A stretch of 64,000 nucleotides of DNA from JAQBQB01 sp963757185. Its GTDB lineage: Bacteria; Gemmatimonadota; Gemmatimonadetes; Gemmatimonadales; Gemmatimonadaceae. A program made the translations under genes and the position numbers. This document shows, in pieces, positions 16,414 through 27,404 of the stretch. The notes below the pieces were generated by a model. That model had not been told where the DNA came from. It worked only from the letters and a program-made list of their open reading frames with translations, and did not search any database. How positions within the stretch are numbered: the first letter of the stretch is position 1; every line of letters starts with the position of its first letter. Location of the stretch: assembly GCA_963757185.1 (NCBI GenBank), contig CAVWQI010000002.1, positions 124,001 to 188,000 of the forward strand. The letters run 5' to 3'.

Positions 16414-17195
16414 GGCCGTTGCTTCTCCCCCGCGACGTCCTCTATCTCGGCGTGAACCGTCTCTTCGTCGTTGTTGCCGGCGCCGAGCTTTTTGGCTTCA
16501 GGCGAACCCGCGGGGAGCATGCCCATCTTTTGTTTGAGCGCGAGCAGCTGCATGTCGACGCCGCCGGCCGTCGCCGATCGCTCGAGCTGCTTGAAGTCCT
16601 GGGCGAGCCGGTCGCCGGTGAACTCCTCTTCGATTTCGACGGATGCCTTGAGCTGGCGCTCGTTGTTGTCGATGCGCTCTTCCATGCGGGCGAACGCCTC
16701 GAACGCCGACTTCTCGGACAGCGACGACATCGTGTCGTGGATGCGCTTCTGCGCCTCCGCGCGACGCTGCCGGGCGATGAGCAGATTCTTCTTGCGCTTC
16801 GCTTCCTCGATCTTGTCGTTCAGATCGCGCAGCGCGTTCTTGAGCTTCTCGGTCTCGAGCTTGTGCTGCTCCCACGTCTGCGCCAGCTGCTGGCCGTGCG
16901 AGTTGTGCTCGGTCTGGCGCATGAGCGCCTGCTTGGCGAGATCGTCGCGATTCTCCGTGATCGCGAGCCGGGCCTTGTTTTCCCAGTCGCCGCCTTGCTT
17001 GAACTCGGCGTCGGCCTGGTCGCGAAGCCGCTTCTCGTCGGCGATCGCCGTGGCGACTTGCTGCTTCGCCTTGGCGAGCTGCGACCGCATGTCCGTGATG
17101 ATCTGATTCAACATCTTCTCGGGATCTTCAGCCCGAGAGATCAAGTCGTTGATGTTCGACCGCAGCAGGGTCGAAAGGCGATCGAAAAGGCCCAT
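16410..17195 (-). CDS. pspA: PspA/IM30 (Vipp1) family membrane-stress protein
   Basis: A 261-aa, almost entirely helical protein with long charged coiled coils, beginning MGLFDRLSTLLRSNINDLISRAEDPEKM, which is the amphipathic membrane-binding helix of the family. These proteins form ESCRT-III-like polymers that stabilise stressed inner membrane. Residues 80-200 are heptad-rich and the C-terminal 35 residues are acidic and probably disordered. No pspBC or sigma-54 activator genes are adjacent; instead it is coupled to an AI-2E-family permease (4-base overlap) and preceded two bases earlier by a YbjN-like protein, suggesting a simple envelope-stress unit. Confidence 0.93.
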   Translation of the reverse strand: MGLFDRLSTLLRSNINDLISRAEDPEKMLNQIITDMRSQLAKAKQQVATAIADEKRLRDQADAEFKQGGDWENKARLAITENRDDLAKQALMRQTEHNSHGQQLAQTWEQHKLETEKLKNALRDLNDKIEEAKRKKNLLIARQRRAEAQKRIHDTMSSLSEKSAFEAFARMEERIDNNERQLKASVEIEEEFTGDRLAQDFKQLERSATAGGVDMQLLALKQKMGMLPAGSPEAKKLGAGNNDEETVHAEIEDVAGEKQRP

Positions 17196-17197
17196 GG

Positions 17198-17602
17198 TCA
17201 GCGTGCCTCGCGATACGTGCCGATCTCGCGCAGGTGCGACGCGAGCGATACGGTGATGCCCTCGTACGCGGCGAGGAACTCCTCGTAGTCGAGGTGCGCC
17301 AATTCAAGCGCTTCGGTCATGACGATCGAGTCCTTCTCGATGCCGTACGATCCGTGGAGCAGATCCGTCGCGTTGAGCTCGAGCAACCGGCGGCTGAGCG
17401 TGGCGAGCGACTCGGGCTTCGTGGGCAGCGTCATGACCTTCACACGCAGCAGAACCACCGGCGGCGAGAAGTGCACGACGACGTTGAAATCCAGCTCGCC
17501 GCTCGGCCGCACGATCCACAAGCCCGGCTCTACTTCGGAGTGGCTCGCGCCGTCTGCCCCGAGGCGGTCGAGGAAGCCTTCGATCTCGTCTTTCGTTACC
17601 AT
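17198..17602 (-). CDS. YbjN-like / CesT-fold small protein
   Basis: A 134-aa cytoplasmic alpha/beta protein. The pattern (N-terminal helix, then strand-rich segments WIVRPSG, FNVVVHFSPPVVLLRVKVM, and helices LSRRLLELNATDLLHGSYG) resembles the YbjN / type III chaperone-like fold; this assignment is by pattern only. The ATG at 17602 is chosen because an AGGA ribosome-binding site lies 7 bases upstream; extending to the earlier in-frame ATG adds a basic stretch not expected for the family. It ends two bases before pspA and is probably co-transcribed with it. Confidence 0.7.
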   Translation of the reverse strand: MVTKDEIEGFLDRLGADGASHSEVEPGLWIVRPSGELDFNVVVHFSPPVVLLRVKVMTLPTKPESLATLSRRLLELNATDLLHGSYGIEKDSIVMTEALELAHLDYEEFLAAYEGITVSLASHLREIGTYREAR

Positions 17603-17664
17603 CGTGAGTCCTGTTGTCGATGAATACTGAAAGGACCTACGAGCGGGATTCCATGCGCGTTTCA

Positions 17665-17696
17665 TCGGTGGACCGGTGGACCGGTGAACCGGTGGG
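17665..17696. repeat. 8-bp tandem repeat upstream of the YbjN-PspA unit
   Basis: Four octamers in phase: tcggtgga, ccggtgga, ccggtgaa, ccggtggg. The array lies 62 bases upstream of the YbjN-like start, between it and the serine dehydratase alpha gene. It is the reverse complement of the array at 15147-15170. Confidence 0.75.
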
Positions 17697-17743
17697 CCGA
17701 AAGCTATGAGACGAATCGACGGGTGGCGAGGGCGGGCAAGCCC

Positions 17744-18622
17744 TCACCCGCGCTTGATTTGCACGAGGCGCTCCCGAGCCAATCGCCGCCCGGTCGGCGT
17801 CGCGGCAAGACCGCCGCCGGCTGTCTCACGATATCGCACGTCCATCTCGCGGCCGATTTCGCCCATCGTGTCGATCACCTCGTCGGCCGGAATGGCGAAG
17901 GTGATGCCCGCGAGCGCCATCTCGACCGCGGCAAGGGCGATCGCCGCTCCGGTCGCGTTGCGGAAGACGCACGGCAGCTCGACGAGACCGCCCAGTGGAT
18001 CGCAGACCAGTCCCAAGGTTCCCTGCTGCGCCAGCGCCACCGCATGCGCGACCTGCGACGGCGATCCGCCGAGCATCTCCGTTGCCGCGCCGGCGGCCAT
18101 TCCGGCTGCGGCTCCCGTTTCCGCCTGACAGCCGCCTTCGGCGCCCGACAACGACGCACGCTCGGCGACGACAGCGCCGATGAGCCCCGCCGTCGCGAGC
18201 GCGTCCACCACCGCGTCGTCCGACAGGTGGCGAGCGGCGGCAAGTCCGGTGAGCACCGCTGGAAGCACGCCGGCCCCGCCCGCCGTCGGCGCGGCGACAA
18301 TCACACCCATCGCGGCATTCACTTCCTGCACCGCGAGCGCGCGGGCCAGGATGTCGCGAAACGGAGTGCCGGCGAGCGGCCCCGCCGGTCCGCTCACGAG
18401 CTTCTCGGCGTCGCCGCCGACGAGTCCCGACGGCGATCTCAGATTCCCGGTCAGGCCTTGCTCGACCGCGCCGCGCATCACGACGAGCGCGCGATGCAAT
18501 ACATCGCGAATCTCGCCAATCGGACGTCCCTGGTCGTCCGCTTCCGTCTCGAGCGCGAGGCGCGAAAGTGTGATCCCGCGTGCTTCCGCGTCGTGTACCG
18601 CGGCGGCGAGCGATTTGTACAT
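17744..18622 (-). CDS. sdaAA: L-serine dehydratase, iron-sulfur type, alpha subunit
   Basis: Converts L-serine to pyruvate and ammonia using a [4Fe-4S] cluster; 292 aa, the usual length of the separate alpha chain. The three cluster cysteines are visible at C165 (in EGGCQAE), C207 (in LGLVCDP) and C218 (in VELPCVFRN). The VNAAMGVIVAAPTAG segment near residue 101 is also typical. The partner beta subunit lies upstream on the same strand, separated by a 200-base gap that contains the foldback element at 18655-18807. Expression may therefore not be strictly operonic. Confidence 0.96.
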   Translation of the reverse strand: MYKSLAAAVHDAEARGITLSRLALETEADDQGRPIGEIRDVLHRALVVMRGAVEQGLTGNLRSPSGLVGGDAEKLVSGPAGPLAGTPFRDILARALAVQEVNAAMGVIVAAPTAGGAGVLPAVLTGLAAARHLSDDAVVDALATAGLIGAVVAERASLSGAEGGCQAETGAAAGMAAGAATEMLGGSPSQVAHAVALAQQGTLGLVCDPLGGLVELPCVFRNATGAAIALAAVEMALAGITFAIPADEVIDTMGEIGREMDVRYRETAGGGLAATPTGRRLARERLVQIKRG

Positions 18623-18654
18623 GCTCGGAATCTACGCGCGCCGCGGCTCACGAA

Positions 18655-18807
18655 ACTGCTCCACCGCGGAGAACGCGGAAGAGACCTGAGACGCGAAAAC
18701 GCGGGAATGGGTTGAACGACCTCGGGGTGCCACATGTATCCTCCGGAGGCCGTTCAACAACTTCTTTTTTCCCCTCTGCGTCCTCCGCGTCTCCGCGGTG
18801 AGGCAGT
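18655..18807. repeat. Foldback (MITE-like) intergenic element A
   Basis: Outer arms at about 18655-18679 and 18784-18807 are near-perfect inverted copies (actgctccaccgcggag against a right arm that reads actgcctcaccgcggag on the other strand). A second, inner inverted pair lies at 18712-18724 (ttgaacgacctcg) and 18745-18757 (cggaggccgttcaa). The whole 153-base block could fold as a two-tier hairpin. There is no open frame inside. The inner core also occurs in the element at 45972-46178. Confidence 0.75.
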
Positions 18808-18822
18808 TTGCAGTTGGCCGGT

Positions 18823-19491
18823 CTACGCCGAGACCTTGTCGAGCCGGAACGCCCAGCGCACCCACGGCAGCGCACGGATGTGGTCGCGGACGGTCTCGGC
18901 CGGGTATTCGTCCAGCTCGATCACCATGAAAGCGTCGCCGCCCTTTCGCTGCCGCGTGAGTTTGAGCGTCGCGATGTTGAGCCCATCGTCGGCGAGCAGG
19001 GTTGCGATCTTGGCGATCGATCCGGGTACGTCCTCCGCGACGAGCACGATCGTGTGATAGTGCCCGGAGACGTCGACGGGAAAACCGTCGATCTCGCTGA
19101 CGCGCACGCGCCCGGCGCCGAGCGACGAGCCGATCATGGCGGCCTTGCGATCACCGCGCTCGAGCGTGATGCGCACCGAGTTGGGATGCGCCTCTTCGTC
19201 GAGCGTCGTCTTGTCGAACGTGTAGTTCAATCCCTCACGCTCGGCGATCTCGAGCGCGGTGCGAATGCGGTCGTCGTCGGGGCGAAAGCCCATCAGGCCC
19301 GCGACGATTGCCTTGTCGGTGCCGTGGCCCTCACCCGTACGCGCGAACGAGCCGTGAAGTTCGATCATCGCGCGGTCCGGCGTTCCGCCCACCAGCCCGC
19401 GCGCGAGGAGCCCAAGCCGGCACGCGCCCGCCGTGTGCGACGACGACGGCCCGACCATGACGGGGCCGATGATGTCGAGTAGAGAGACCAT
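18823..19491 (-). CDS. sdaAB: L-serine dehydratase, iron-sulfur type, beta subunit
   Basis: Partner of the alpha subunit in serine deamination; 222 aa, normal length. The N-terminal part shows the family motif IIGPVMVGPSSSHTAGACR, and the C-terminal part (about residues 145-222) is an ACT domain (IVLVAEDVPGSIAKIATLL) that usually senses an amino acid, probably serine. The ATG at 19491 is chosen since the family starts MVSLLDIIG; an upstream in-frame extension has basic residues without similarity. The order beta then alpha is the one used by many Gram-positive bacteria. Confidence 0.95.
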   Translation of the reverse strand: MVSLLDIIGPVMVGPSSSHTAGACRLGLLARGLVGGTPDRAMIELHGSFARTGEGHGTDKAIVAGLMGFRPDDDRIRTALEIAEREGLNYTFDKTTLDEEAHPNSVRITLERGDRKAAMIGSSLGAGRVRVSEIDGFPVDVSGHYHTIVLVAEDVPGSIAKIATLLADDGLNIATLKLTRQRKGGDAFMVIELDEYPAETVRDHIRALPWVRWAFRLDKVSA

Positions 19492-19558
19492 ATGCTTTGC
19501 TTTGAACCTAAGCCCGCGACCTCGGAGTGGACGAAAGAGGCGGCCTTGCGTAATCCCC

Positions 19559-19590
19559 TGTATGGACATTACAGTTGATCTGTACATACA
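19559..19590. promoter_or_regulatory. Candidate operator upstream of the toxin-antitoxin pair
   Basis: Nested inverted repeats: outer TGTATG (19559-19564) with CATACA (19585-19590), inner ACAG (19571-19574) with CTGT (19580-19583). The site ends 11 bases before the antitoxin start. Toxin-antitoxin operons are usually self-repressed through such palindromes, so this is a plausible binding site, but no protein-DNA evidence exists. Confidence 0.4.
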
Positions 19591-19601
19591 TCCGCTGGGA
19601 G

Positions 19602-19859
19602 ATGGCCGTGGCGAAGAAATACTCGGGTGCGAGAAAGACGCCGCGCCGCGTGAGCGAGACCAAGACGCCGATGAGCTATCGCCTCTCGCCGGGCAAGATC
19701 GCGCGCGCCCAGGCGATCCTCGGCACGGCCACCGCGACCGCGACGATCGAGGAAGCCCTCGACTTGGTCATTTTTCGTAGCGAGCTGATGGACGGCGTCA
19801 ATCAGGCGTTCGGGCTGCCGATCCGCGACGCATTCCCGGACAACGCATCGGGCAAGTGA
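19602..19859 (+). CDS. Putative antitoxin of a VapBC-like pair
   Basis: An 85-aa protein (83 aa if the GTG at 19608 is used). The ribosome-binding-like GGGAG sits directly against the ATG at 19602 but six bases before the GTG, so the GTG is the better-spaced start. The N-terminus is basic (KKYSGARKTPRR); a middle segment (SYRLSPGKIARAQAILGTATATATIEEALDLV) resembles the beta-strand/helix pattern of ribbon-helix-helix antitoxins such as VapB. The C-terminal tail would contact the toxin. The stop overlaps the toxin start by four bases. Confidence 0.7.
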   Translation: MAVAKKYSGARKTPRRVSETKTPMSYRLSPGKIARAQAILGTATATATIEEALDLVIFRSELMDGVNQAFGLPIRDAFPDNASGK

Positions 19860-20317
19860 TCGCCAGGGCTCGGGGGCGGCGGTACACGGTCGACACCAAC
19901 CTGTACATCGATGCGCTGAGGACAGAGGAAGGAAGAACCGCCCTCAGCGCGTTTCATGCGGCGTACGCGCCATTCGAGCACCTGAGCGCCGTCGTCGTGC
20001 AGGAGCTCCGGGCCGGCGTGCGGGGCGCGGCCGCCGCGAAGCTGGAGGCTGCGATCCTTGCCCCGTTCGAGCGGCGCGGGCGGCTGGTGACGCCGACCTA
20101 TGATGCGTCGAAGGAGGCCGGCCGCGTACTCGGCGAGTTGATCTCTCCGAACGGATGGAGCTCAGTGTCGCGCAGCTTCGTCAATGACGTCTTGTTGGCG
20201 ATGTCGTGCCGGGAGTCCGGCATGGTGCTCGTGACGAAGAACGTCGCGGACTGCGCGCGCATAGCCGCGATTCGAGAATTCGATTTCGTTCCGCCGTGGC
20301 CGGTGCCGGCGGCTTGA
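19856..20317 (+). CDS. PIN-domain ribonuclease toxin (VapC-like)
   Basis: A 153-aa PIN-fold protein starting at a GTG that overlaps the antitoxin stop. The N-terminal TVDTNLYID carries the first catalytic aspartate, E50 in VVVQELRAGV the usual acidic residue, and the C-terminal NDVLLAMSCRE and LVTKNVADCARIA segments hold the remaining acidic site residues. VapC-type toxins cleave tRNA or rRNA; the target here is not predictable. The 4-base overlap and the palindrome upstream support a two-gene toxin-antitoxin operon. It may also be a lone PIN nuclease with an atypical partner. Confidence 0.85.
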   Translation: MIARARGRRYTVDTNLYIDALRTEEGRTALSAFHAAYAPFEHLSAVVVQELRAGVRGAAAAKLEAAILAPFERRGRLVTPTYDASKEAGRVLGELISPNGWSSVSRSFVNDVLLAMSCRESGMVLVTKNVADCARIAAIREFDFVPPWPVPAA

Positions 20318-20324
20318 CGCCGCG

Positions 20325-22130
20325 TCAGGGATTCGTCGTCATCGTCGAGCGGTGACCGGTGGTCGTCGTCCAGTAGTCCATCCACCGCAGACGAATCCCC
20401 TCCGTCCGCTCGAGCAGCTCTTTGCTCGGCGTCTTTCCGTGTTCGACAACGACGACCATTCCCGTATTGAAATCTCTCTGTGAATGCTGAACGTCGGGGA
20501 GCCGAGGCCCCTCGGCGGCGACTACATCCTGGATCGTCACTCTCGTTCGATCTCCCTTGAAGATCGGATGACCGTTCGCGTCGCGCCCCTGGGGAACGAG
20601 GTTTCTCAGAATGAAGAAGTCCGGAACCTCATTCGGCGCGATCAGACCCATCAGATAAAGGTCCAGGTACGACCATCCGGTCGCCGGCACGTAATAGTCG
20701 TCGTCGAGCTGCGTGTACGTGCCGTCGAGGTTGTCCTGCCAAACGCCGCCGCCCATCGCTGACGCCTCTACGGGACGCTGATACGGGAACGCCACAGGCG
20801 CCTGCAACCCTCTCGCCCAGTGCGTGGGACCGAGCTGGATCGTCTCGCCGTTCACTTTCGCCGACACGAACGCGCTCCACCGGTGGCCCATCTCGTGTCC
20901 GATCTGCGACATCGCATAGTCGTACGGCGGGATCTTGCCGTTCGACGTTCGCTCGGCGAGTTGGTGCGCGTACGCCGTCACGTTGTGGGTGTTGCTGTCC
21001 ACGAGGCCTTCCGGCGGATACTCGGCCATCTGATTTGCGCCGACGAACACCGGTTGGATGTACTGCCACTGGAAACGTCCCTTCGTGCAGTAGTTCGCGA
21101 GGTTTCGCTGGTTCGCGCCGATTCCGGTCACCGCGCCGCCTGCTGGACCGCCGCCCAGCGGGCCTGTGCTCGACGTACCCGCCTCCGGATTGTCGATGCG
21201 AAAGTCGGAGTAGTACGCAAGCATGTCGAACTTGTCACCGAGGGCGTTGATCACGGTGCAGGTGAGATCGACGGCGCGCGGCGGCTTCATGTAGTGGAAC
21301 GCTTCGTACACCGCCGCGAAGGGGCCGTCGGACTTTTTCACTGACGAGAAATCGATCGCGGCGACGGAAGCGCCGGCCTGTTCGACACCCTTGTCCGCGA
21401 CCGGATACACGCCGACGATGGCGTCTTCCGCGTGTACGTCGTCGTAGGTGAGCTCGATCGTTCCGTCCTTGCGCAGCACCGCCTGGAAGCGGTTCACCGT
21501 CGGTGTCCACGTCATGTCCTGGATGCCGCCAACGGGCTCGGTCAGCGTCCACGTGACGACGGCGCGGTCGGCAAGTTCTTTGAGGTAGCGCGTTCCCGAC
21601 ATCCGCGGCTTGAAGAAGACGCTGATCGCCGGTGTGGTGTTCACGAGCTTCGATGCGGCCTCCTGCAATTGGGCGAAGCGGTCGACGGAAAGTCCGCCGC
21701 CGCCCCGACCGCCGCGGCCGTCGGTTGGTGGCGACTGCTCGAACGTCATCGAGCCGGTCACACCGACGGAAAAGGAATTCCAGCTCTTGCCGGAGAATGG
21801 GAAGGCGAAGCCGGCGAGCGTGGCGCGGCTGTTCGTCAACGGAGAGCCAAACTCCGCGTCCCACTGTTCCGGGAGATTTTCGACTCGGTAGCCAACTCCG
21901 TCCGGTGTGAAGCGGAGGGTGCGGTGAGTGAGGTCGAAAAGGTTCGCCTTCCCGAGCACGCCTTCGTTCAACGTCATGACGATCAGGTTTCCCCGCGTCG
22001 TGATCGTGCCGATCGATCGCCCCGGTTCCTGGCGAGACTGTGCACGTCCGACGGACGGACAGAATAGCGACGCAGCGAAAACTCCGAGCGAGGCTGAGAC
22101 GCCGATGCGGCGCCGACCGATGCGGTTCAC
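20325..22130 (-). CDS. Secreted protein with HExxH metallopeptidase-like motif
   Basis: Starting at the GTG at 22130 this is 601 aa. The start is chosen because it gives a classic signal peptide (basic RRR, hydrophobic core, cleavage near VGRA-Q at residue 30) and has a purine-rich GAGAG upstream; an earlier ATG at 22316 would overlap the divergent gene. The N-terminal half is beta-rich with a glycine-rich patch (GRGGRGGGG). Residues 412-416 are HEMGH followed by RW, a zinc-peptidase-type motif, and a later YLDLYLMGLIAP segment is a familiar companion in exported bacterial proteins. The family is not identified. It may be a secreted peptidase or a catalytically inactive relative. Confidence 0.7.
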   Translation of the reverse strand: MNRIGRRRIGVSASLGVFAASLFCPSVGRAQSRQEPGRSIGTITTRGNLIVMTLNEGVLGKANLFDLTHRTLRFTPDGVGYRVENLPEQWDAEFGSPLTNSRATLAGFAFPFSGKSWNSFSVGVTGSMTFEQSPPTDGRGGRGGGGLSVDRFAQLQEAASKLVNTTPAISVFFKPRMSGTRYLKELADRAVVTWTLTEPVGGIQDMTWTPTVNRFQAVLRKDGTIELTYDDVHAEDAIVGVYPVADKGVEQAGASVAAIDFSSVKKSDGPFAAVYEAFHYMKPPRAVDLTCTVINALGDKFDMLAYYSDFRIDNPEAGTSSTGPLGGGPAGGAVTGIGANQRNLANYCTKGRFQWQYIQPVFVGANQMAEYPPEGLVDSNTHNVTAYAHQLAERTSNGKIPPYDYAMSQIGHEMGHRWSAFVSAKVNGETIQLGPTHWARGLQAPVAFPYQRPVEASAMGGGVWQDNLDGTYTQLDDDYYVPATGWSYLDLYLMGLIAPNEVPDFFILRNLVPQGRDANGHPIFKGDRTRVTIQDVVAAEGPRLPDVQHSQRDFNTGMVVVVEHGKTPSKELLERTEGIRLRWMDYWTTTTGHRSTMTTNP

Positions 22131-22249
22131 TTCGAGCTCTCTGCGTGCGAGTGATGCCTGACTAAACCCCACTGAGGCCCATTTCGTAAAGGGGTGGCGC
22201 GGACAGACAGCTGACAGCCGTATTTTCTGACGACAACACACAACGTCAA

Positions 22250-23908
22250 ATGCTTCGACGACTCCGTCCCATCTCGCTCGCCATCGGCGTAGCGCTCGTG
22301 GCCACCGCGGTTTCACGCGGACTCGACGTCGAGCAGACGTCGCCCGGCGATCGCCCGCCGCCGATCGCCGTCGCGAGCTTCGACGGACTCGGCGTCGGTT
22401 TCAGCGGCCCGCAGGGCACGTACACCGGACGGAATCCATCCGACAACTCGCTCGCTGTCGGCCCCGATCACGTCGTACAGATCGTGAACACCCGCATGGC
22501 GATCTACACGAAGAAGGGCTCGCGCTTCGACAGCACGGGACGCGTGCTGTACGGCCCGGTCGAGACGCGCAACGTCTTTCGAGGCTTCGGCGGTCCGTGC
22601 GACCAGCGTAACAACGGCGACGCCGTCGTGCGCTACGACCAACTCGCCGATCGGTGGCTGATCGTCATGCCGATCTTCTCGCGCATTCCCGACCAGACCG
22701 ACGACCGGCCGATGCCGCGCGCCGGCGAACCGGCGCGGAAGAGTCTTTCCGGAATCGCCGGGCAGCCCGGGCCGGCCGTGCGACTGTACGAGCCACCTCC
22801 TCCGCCGCCTCCTCCACCGGCGCGCCCCGATTCGCAGAACGCGCCGCGCGACACAACGCGTCGGCGTCCGGCGCAGCCGACGCAAGGCGTCTACGCGATG
22901 TGCTACGCGATCAGCACCGGCCCCGACCCCTTCGGACCGTACTACCGCTACGAGTTCATTCGACCGCTTTTCCCCGACTATCCGCGGCCCGCCGTATGGC
23001 CCGACGGCTACTACGTGCCGACCAGCACCGGCGACGAGGTCATCCAGAAGCACGCGTGCGTCGTCGAACGCGCCAAGATGCTCGTCGGCGGCGACGCATC
23101 GGAGCAGTGCGTCGTGATCGACAGCGTGAACTTCCTCAACAACGCCGACGTCGATGGCAAGGCCGCGCCTCCGCGCGGCGCGCCGAACGTCATGATGGCG
23201 GCCGGCGGGATGCAACTACAGAAGATCATGGAAGACAGCGTCATTCTCGCGTGGTCATTTCACGTCGACTGGTCGGACCCGTCGAAGACGCGCGCCGAAG
23301 GCCCCAAGCGAATTCCCGTCGCACCCTACCACTATCTCTGTGACGGGCAGCTCACGAACTGCGTGCCGCAGCTCGGCGCCGAGCGCCGGCTCGACGCGCA
23401 GGGTGACAAGCTGATGGCGCGCCTCGTGTATCGGCGCGTCGATGGCCACGAGTCGGTCGTCGCCGCGCACTCCGTGAACACGAAGGCCGGCGGCGGCGGC
23501 GTGCGCTGGTATGAATTCCGTCTGGATCGCCGGCGCGAGCCGACGCTCTACCAGCAAGGCACGTATGCTCCCGACAGCGCATTCCGCTGGATGGGAAGTC
23601 CTGCCATGGACGCGCGCGGCAACATCGGAATCGGCTACTCCTTCGGAGGGGCGGGCTCGTTCGCCGGCCAACGCTTCGCCGGCCGCCTCGCCGCCGATCC
23701 GCCCGGACGCCTCACGCTTCGAGAAGCCGTCCTGGCGGCGGGCGAGGCCGCGCAGACCAACACGTTGCGGTGGGAAGACTATTCGCAGACGGCCGTCGAC
23801 CCGACGGACGACTGCACGATCTGGTACGTCGGCGACTACTTCAAAAGCGGCGCGACGACCTATTCGACCCGTATCGGGGCGTTCCGTTTTCCCGGCTGTG
23901 CCAAGTAG
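22250..23908 (+). CDS. Exported protein of unknown function
   Basis: A 552-aa protein with an N-terminal hydrophobic export signal (about residues 8-22). The conserved-looking segments NPSDNSLAVGPDHVVQIVNTRMAIYTK and the final DCTIWYVGDYFKSG resemble large exported repeat or propeller-like proteins common in soil bacteria. A proline run (eight or more consecutive prolines around residue 185) and a polar linker interrupt the middle. No catalytic motif recognised. It is divergent from the HExxH-containing protein and may share its control region of about 120 bases. Confidence 0.65.
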   Translation: MLRRLRPISLAIGVALVATAVSRGLDVEQTSPGDRPPPIAVASFDGLGVGFSGPQGTYTGRNPSDNSLAVGPDHVVQIVNTRMAIYTKKGSRFDSTGRVLYGPVETRNVFRGFGGPCDQRNNGDAVVRYDQLADRWLIVMPIFSRIPDQTDDRPMPRAGEPARKSLSGIAGQPGPAVRLYEPPPPPPPPPARPDSQNAPRDTTRRRPAQPTQGVYAMCYAISTGPDPFGPYYRYEFIRPLFPDYPRPAVWPDGYYVPTSTGDEVIQKHACVVERAKMLVGGDASEQCVVIDSVNFLNNADVDGKAAPPRGAPNVMMAAGGMQLQKIMEDSVILAWSFHVDWSDPSKTRAEGPKRIPVAPYHYLCDGQLTNCVPQLGAERRLDAQGDKLMARLVYRRVDGHESVVAAHSVNTKAGGGGVRWYEFRLDRRREPTLYQQGTYAPDSAFRWMGSPAMDARGNIGIGYSFGGAGSFAGQRFAGRLAADPPGRLTLREAVLAAGEAAQTNTLRWEDYSQTAVDPTDDCTIWYVGDYFKSGATTYSTRIGAFRFPGCAK

Positions 23909-23910
23909 TC

Positions 23911-23962
23911 CGCGCTCGGCAACTACGAAAACGGTACTGCAACGAGATCCCGACCGAGCGCG
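23911..23962. repeat. Hairpin with dispersed repeat word after an exported-protein gene
   Basis: Perfect 9-base arms cgcgctcgg (23911-23919) and ccgagcgcg (23954-23962) enclose the 13-base word ggtactgcaacga (23933-23945). The same word occurs twice at the left end of the foldback at 45972-46178 and once, inverted, at its right end. It starts three bases after the preceding stop codon. There is no T-run, so a terminator role is uncertain; it may be a relic of the same repeat family. Confidence 0.5.
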
Positions 23963-23969
23963 CGGAGAG

Positions 23970-24389
23970 TCAAGGCGGAACGACGGTGATGACGATGCTG
24001 TCGCTGAAGATTCCGAGACGCGCGTGAATCGCGGTCGAGCCCGCGGACATCAAATTGAACGTGACCAACAAGGCAAACACGTGCGGCACCGGCGGGTCGG
24101 TGGCCGGAACGGCGATCGCCGAGGCCCATTGCGCGATGGCGGGATTCGATGAGGTGACTTCAGTGGTGCTCGCGTCGGCCGCCGCTCCGCTCGCGTCGGA
24201 ACTGGTGACAACGACCCGAAGCTGCCGTCCGACGATGAGAGCGCCGGTGTCGGGGCGAATCGCCAGGCTGCCGAAGTCGGACGGTACCGGTCGGGGGTCC
24301 GTCAGCTGTTCCGGGATGCCGGCATTGGCGGACGGGTCGCACGCGACCGTGATGATGCTGAGTGAGAACAGGACCAGCAGCTGTCGCAC
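23970..24389 (-). CDS. Small putative lipoprotein with Ig-like domain
   Basis: A 139-aa protein with a lipoprotein signal (hydrophobic LLVLFSLSIITVAC, cysteine at residue 17). The rest is beta-rich (LAIRPDTGALIVGRQLRVVVTSSD.., VTSSNPAIAQW) and resembles the bacterial Ig-like (BIG2) pattern of a surface-exposed domain. It lies 26 bases downstream of uvrA on the same strand, probably by chance rather than by function. Function unknown. Confidence 0.6.
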   Translation of the reverse strand: MRQLLVLFSLSIITVACDPSANAGIPEQLTDPRPVPSDFGSLAIRPDTGALIVGRQLRVVVTSSDASGAAADASTTEVTSSNPAIAQWASAIAVPATDPPVPHVFALLVTFNLMSAGSTAIHARLGIFSDSIVITVVPP

Positions 24390-24415
24390 CGCCTCTCCCT
24401 CGAAGCCCGACGTTG

Positions 24416-27265
<2,850 letters not shown>

Positions 27266-27404
27266 AGCCTGGGTAAGCTGCCGTTCGGACTGCCGCGAAA
27301 CAAGTCTCCGACATCCACCGGCGGCGAGCCGCCTGGGGCCCCTCGGCGTCGGCGGCAAACCTATCGCGGAAGGCAACCCGAACGCCCGCCCGCGTGTCAG
27401 ACGT

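Noticed and set aside
15147..17696. Short direct repeats as a CRISPR array
   Set aside because: Units are eight bases without spacers, far too short; no cas genes are nearby.
22131..22316. An earlier start for the HExxH protein at 22316
   Set aside because: It would overlap the divergent gene at 22250 and put 62 residues before the signal peptide; the GTG at 22130 fits better.
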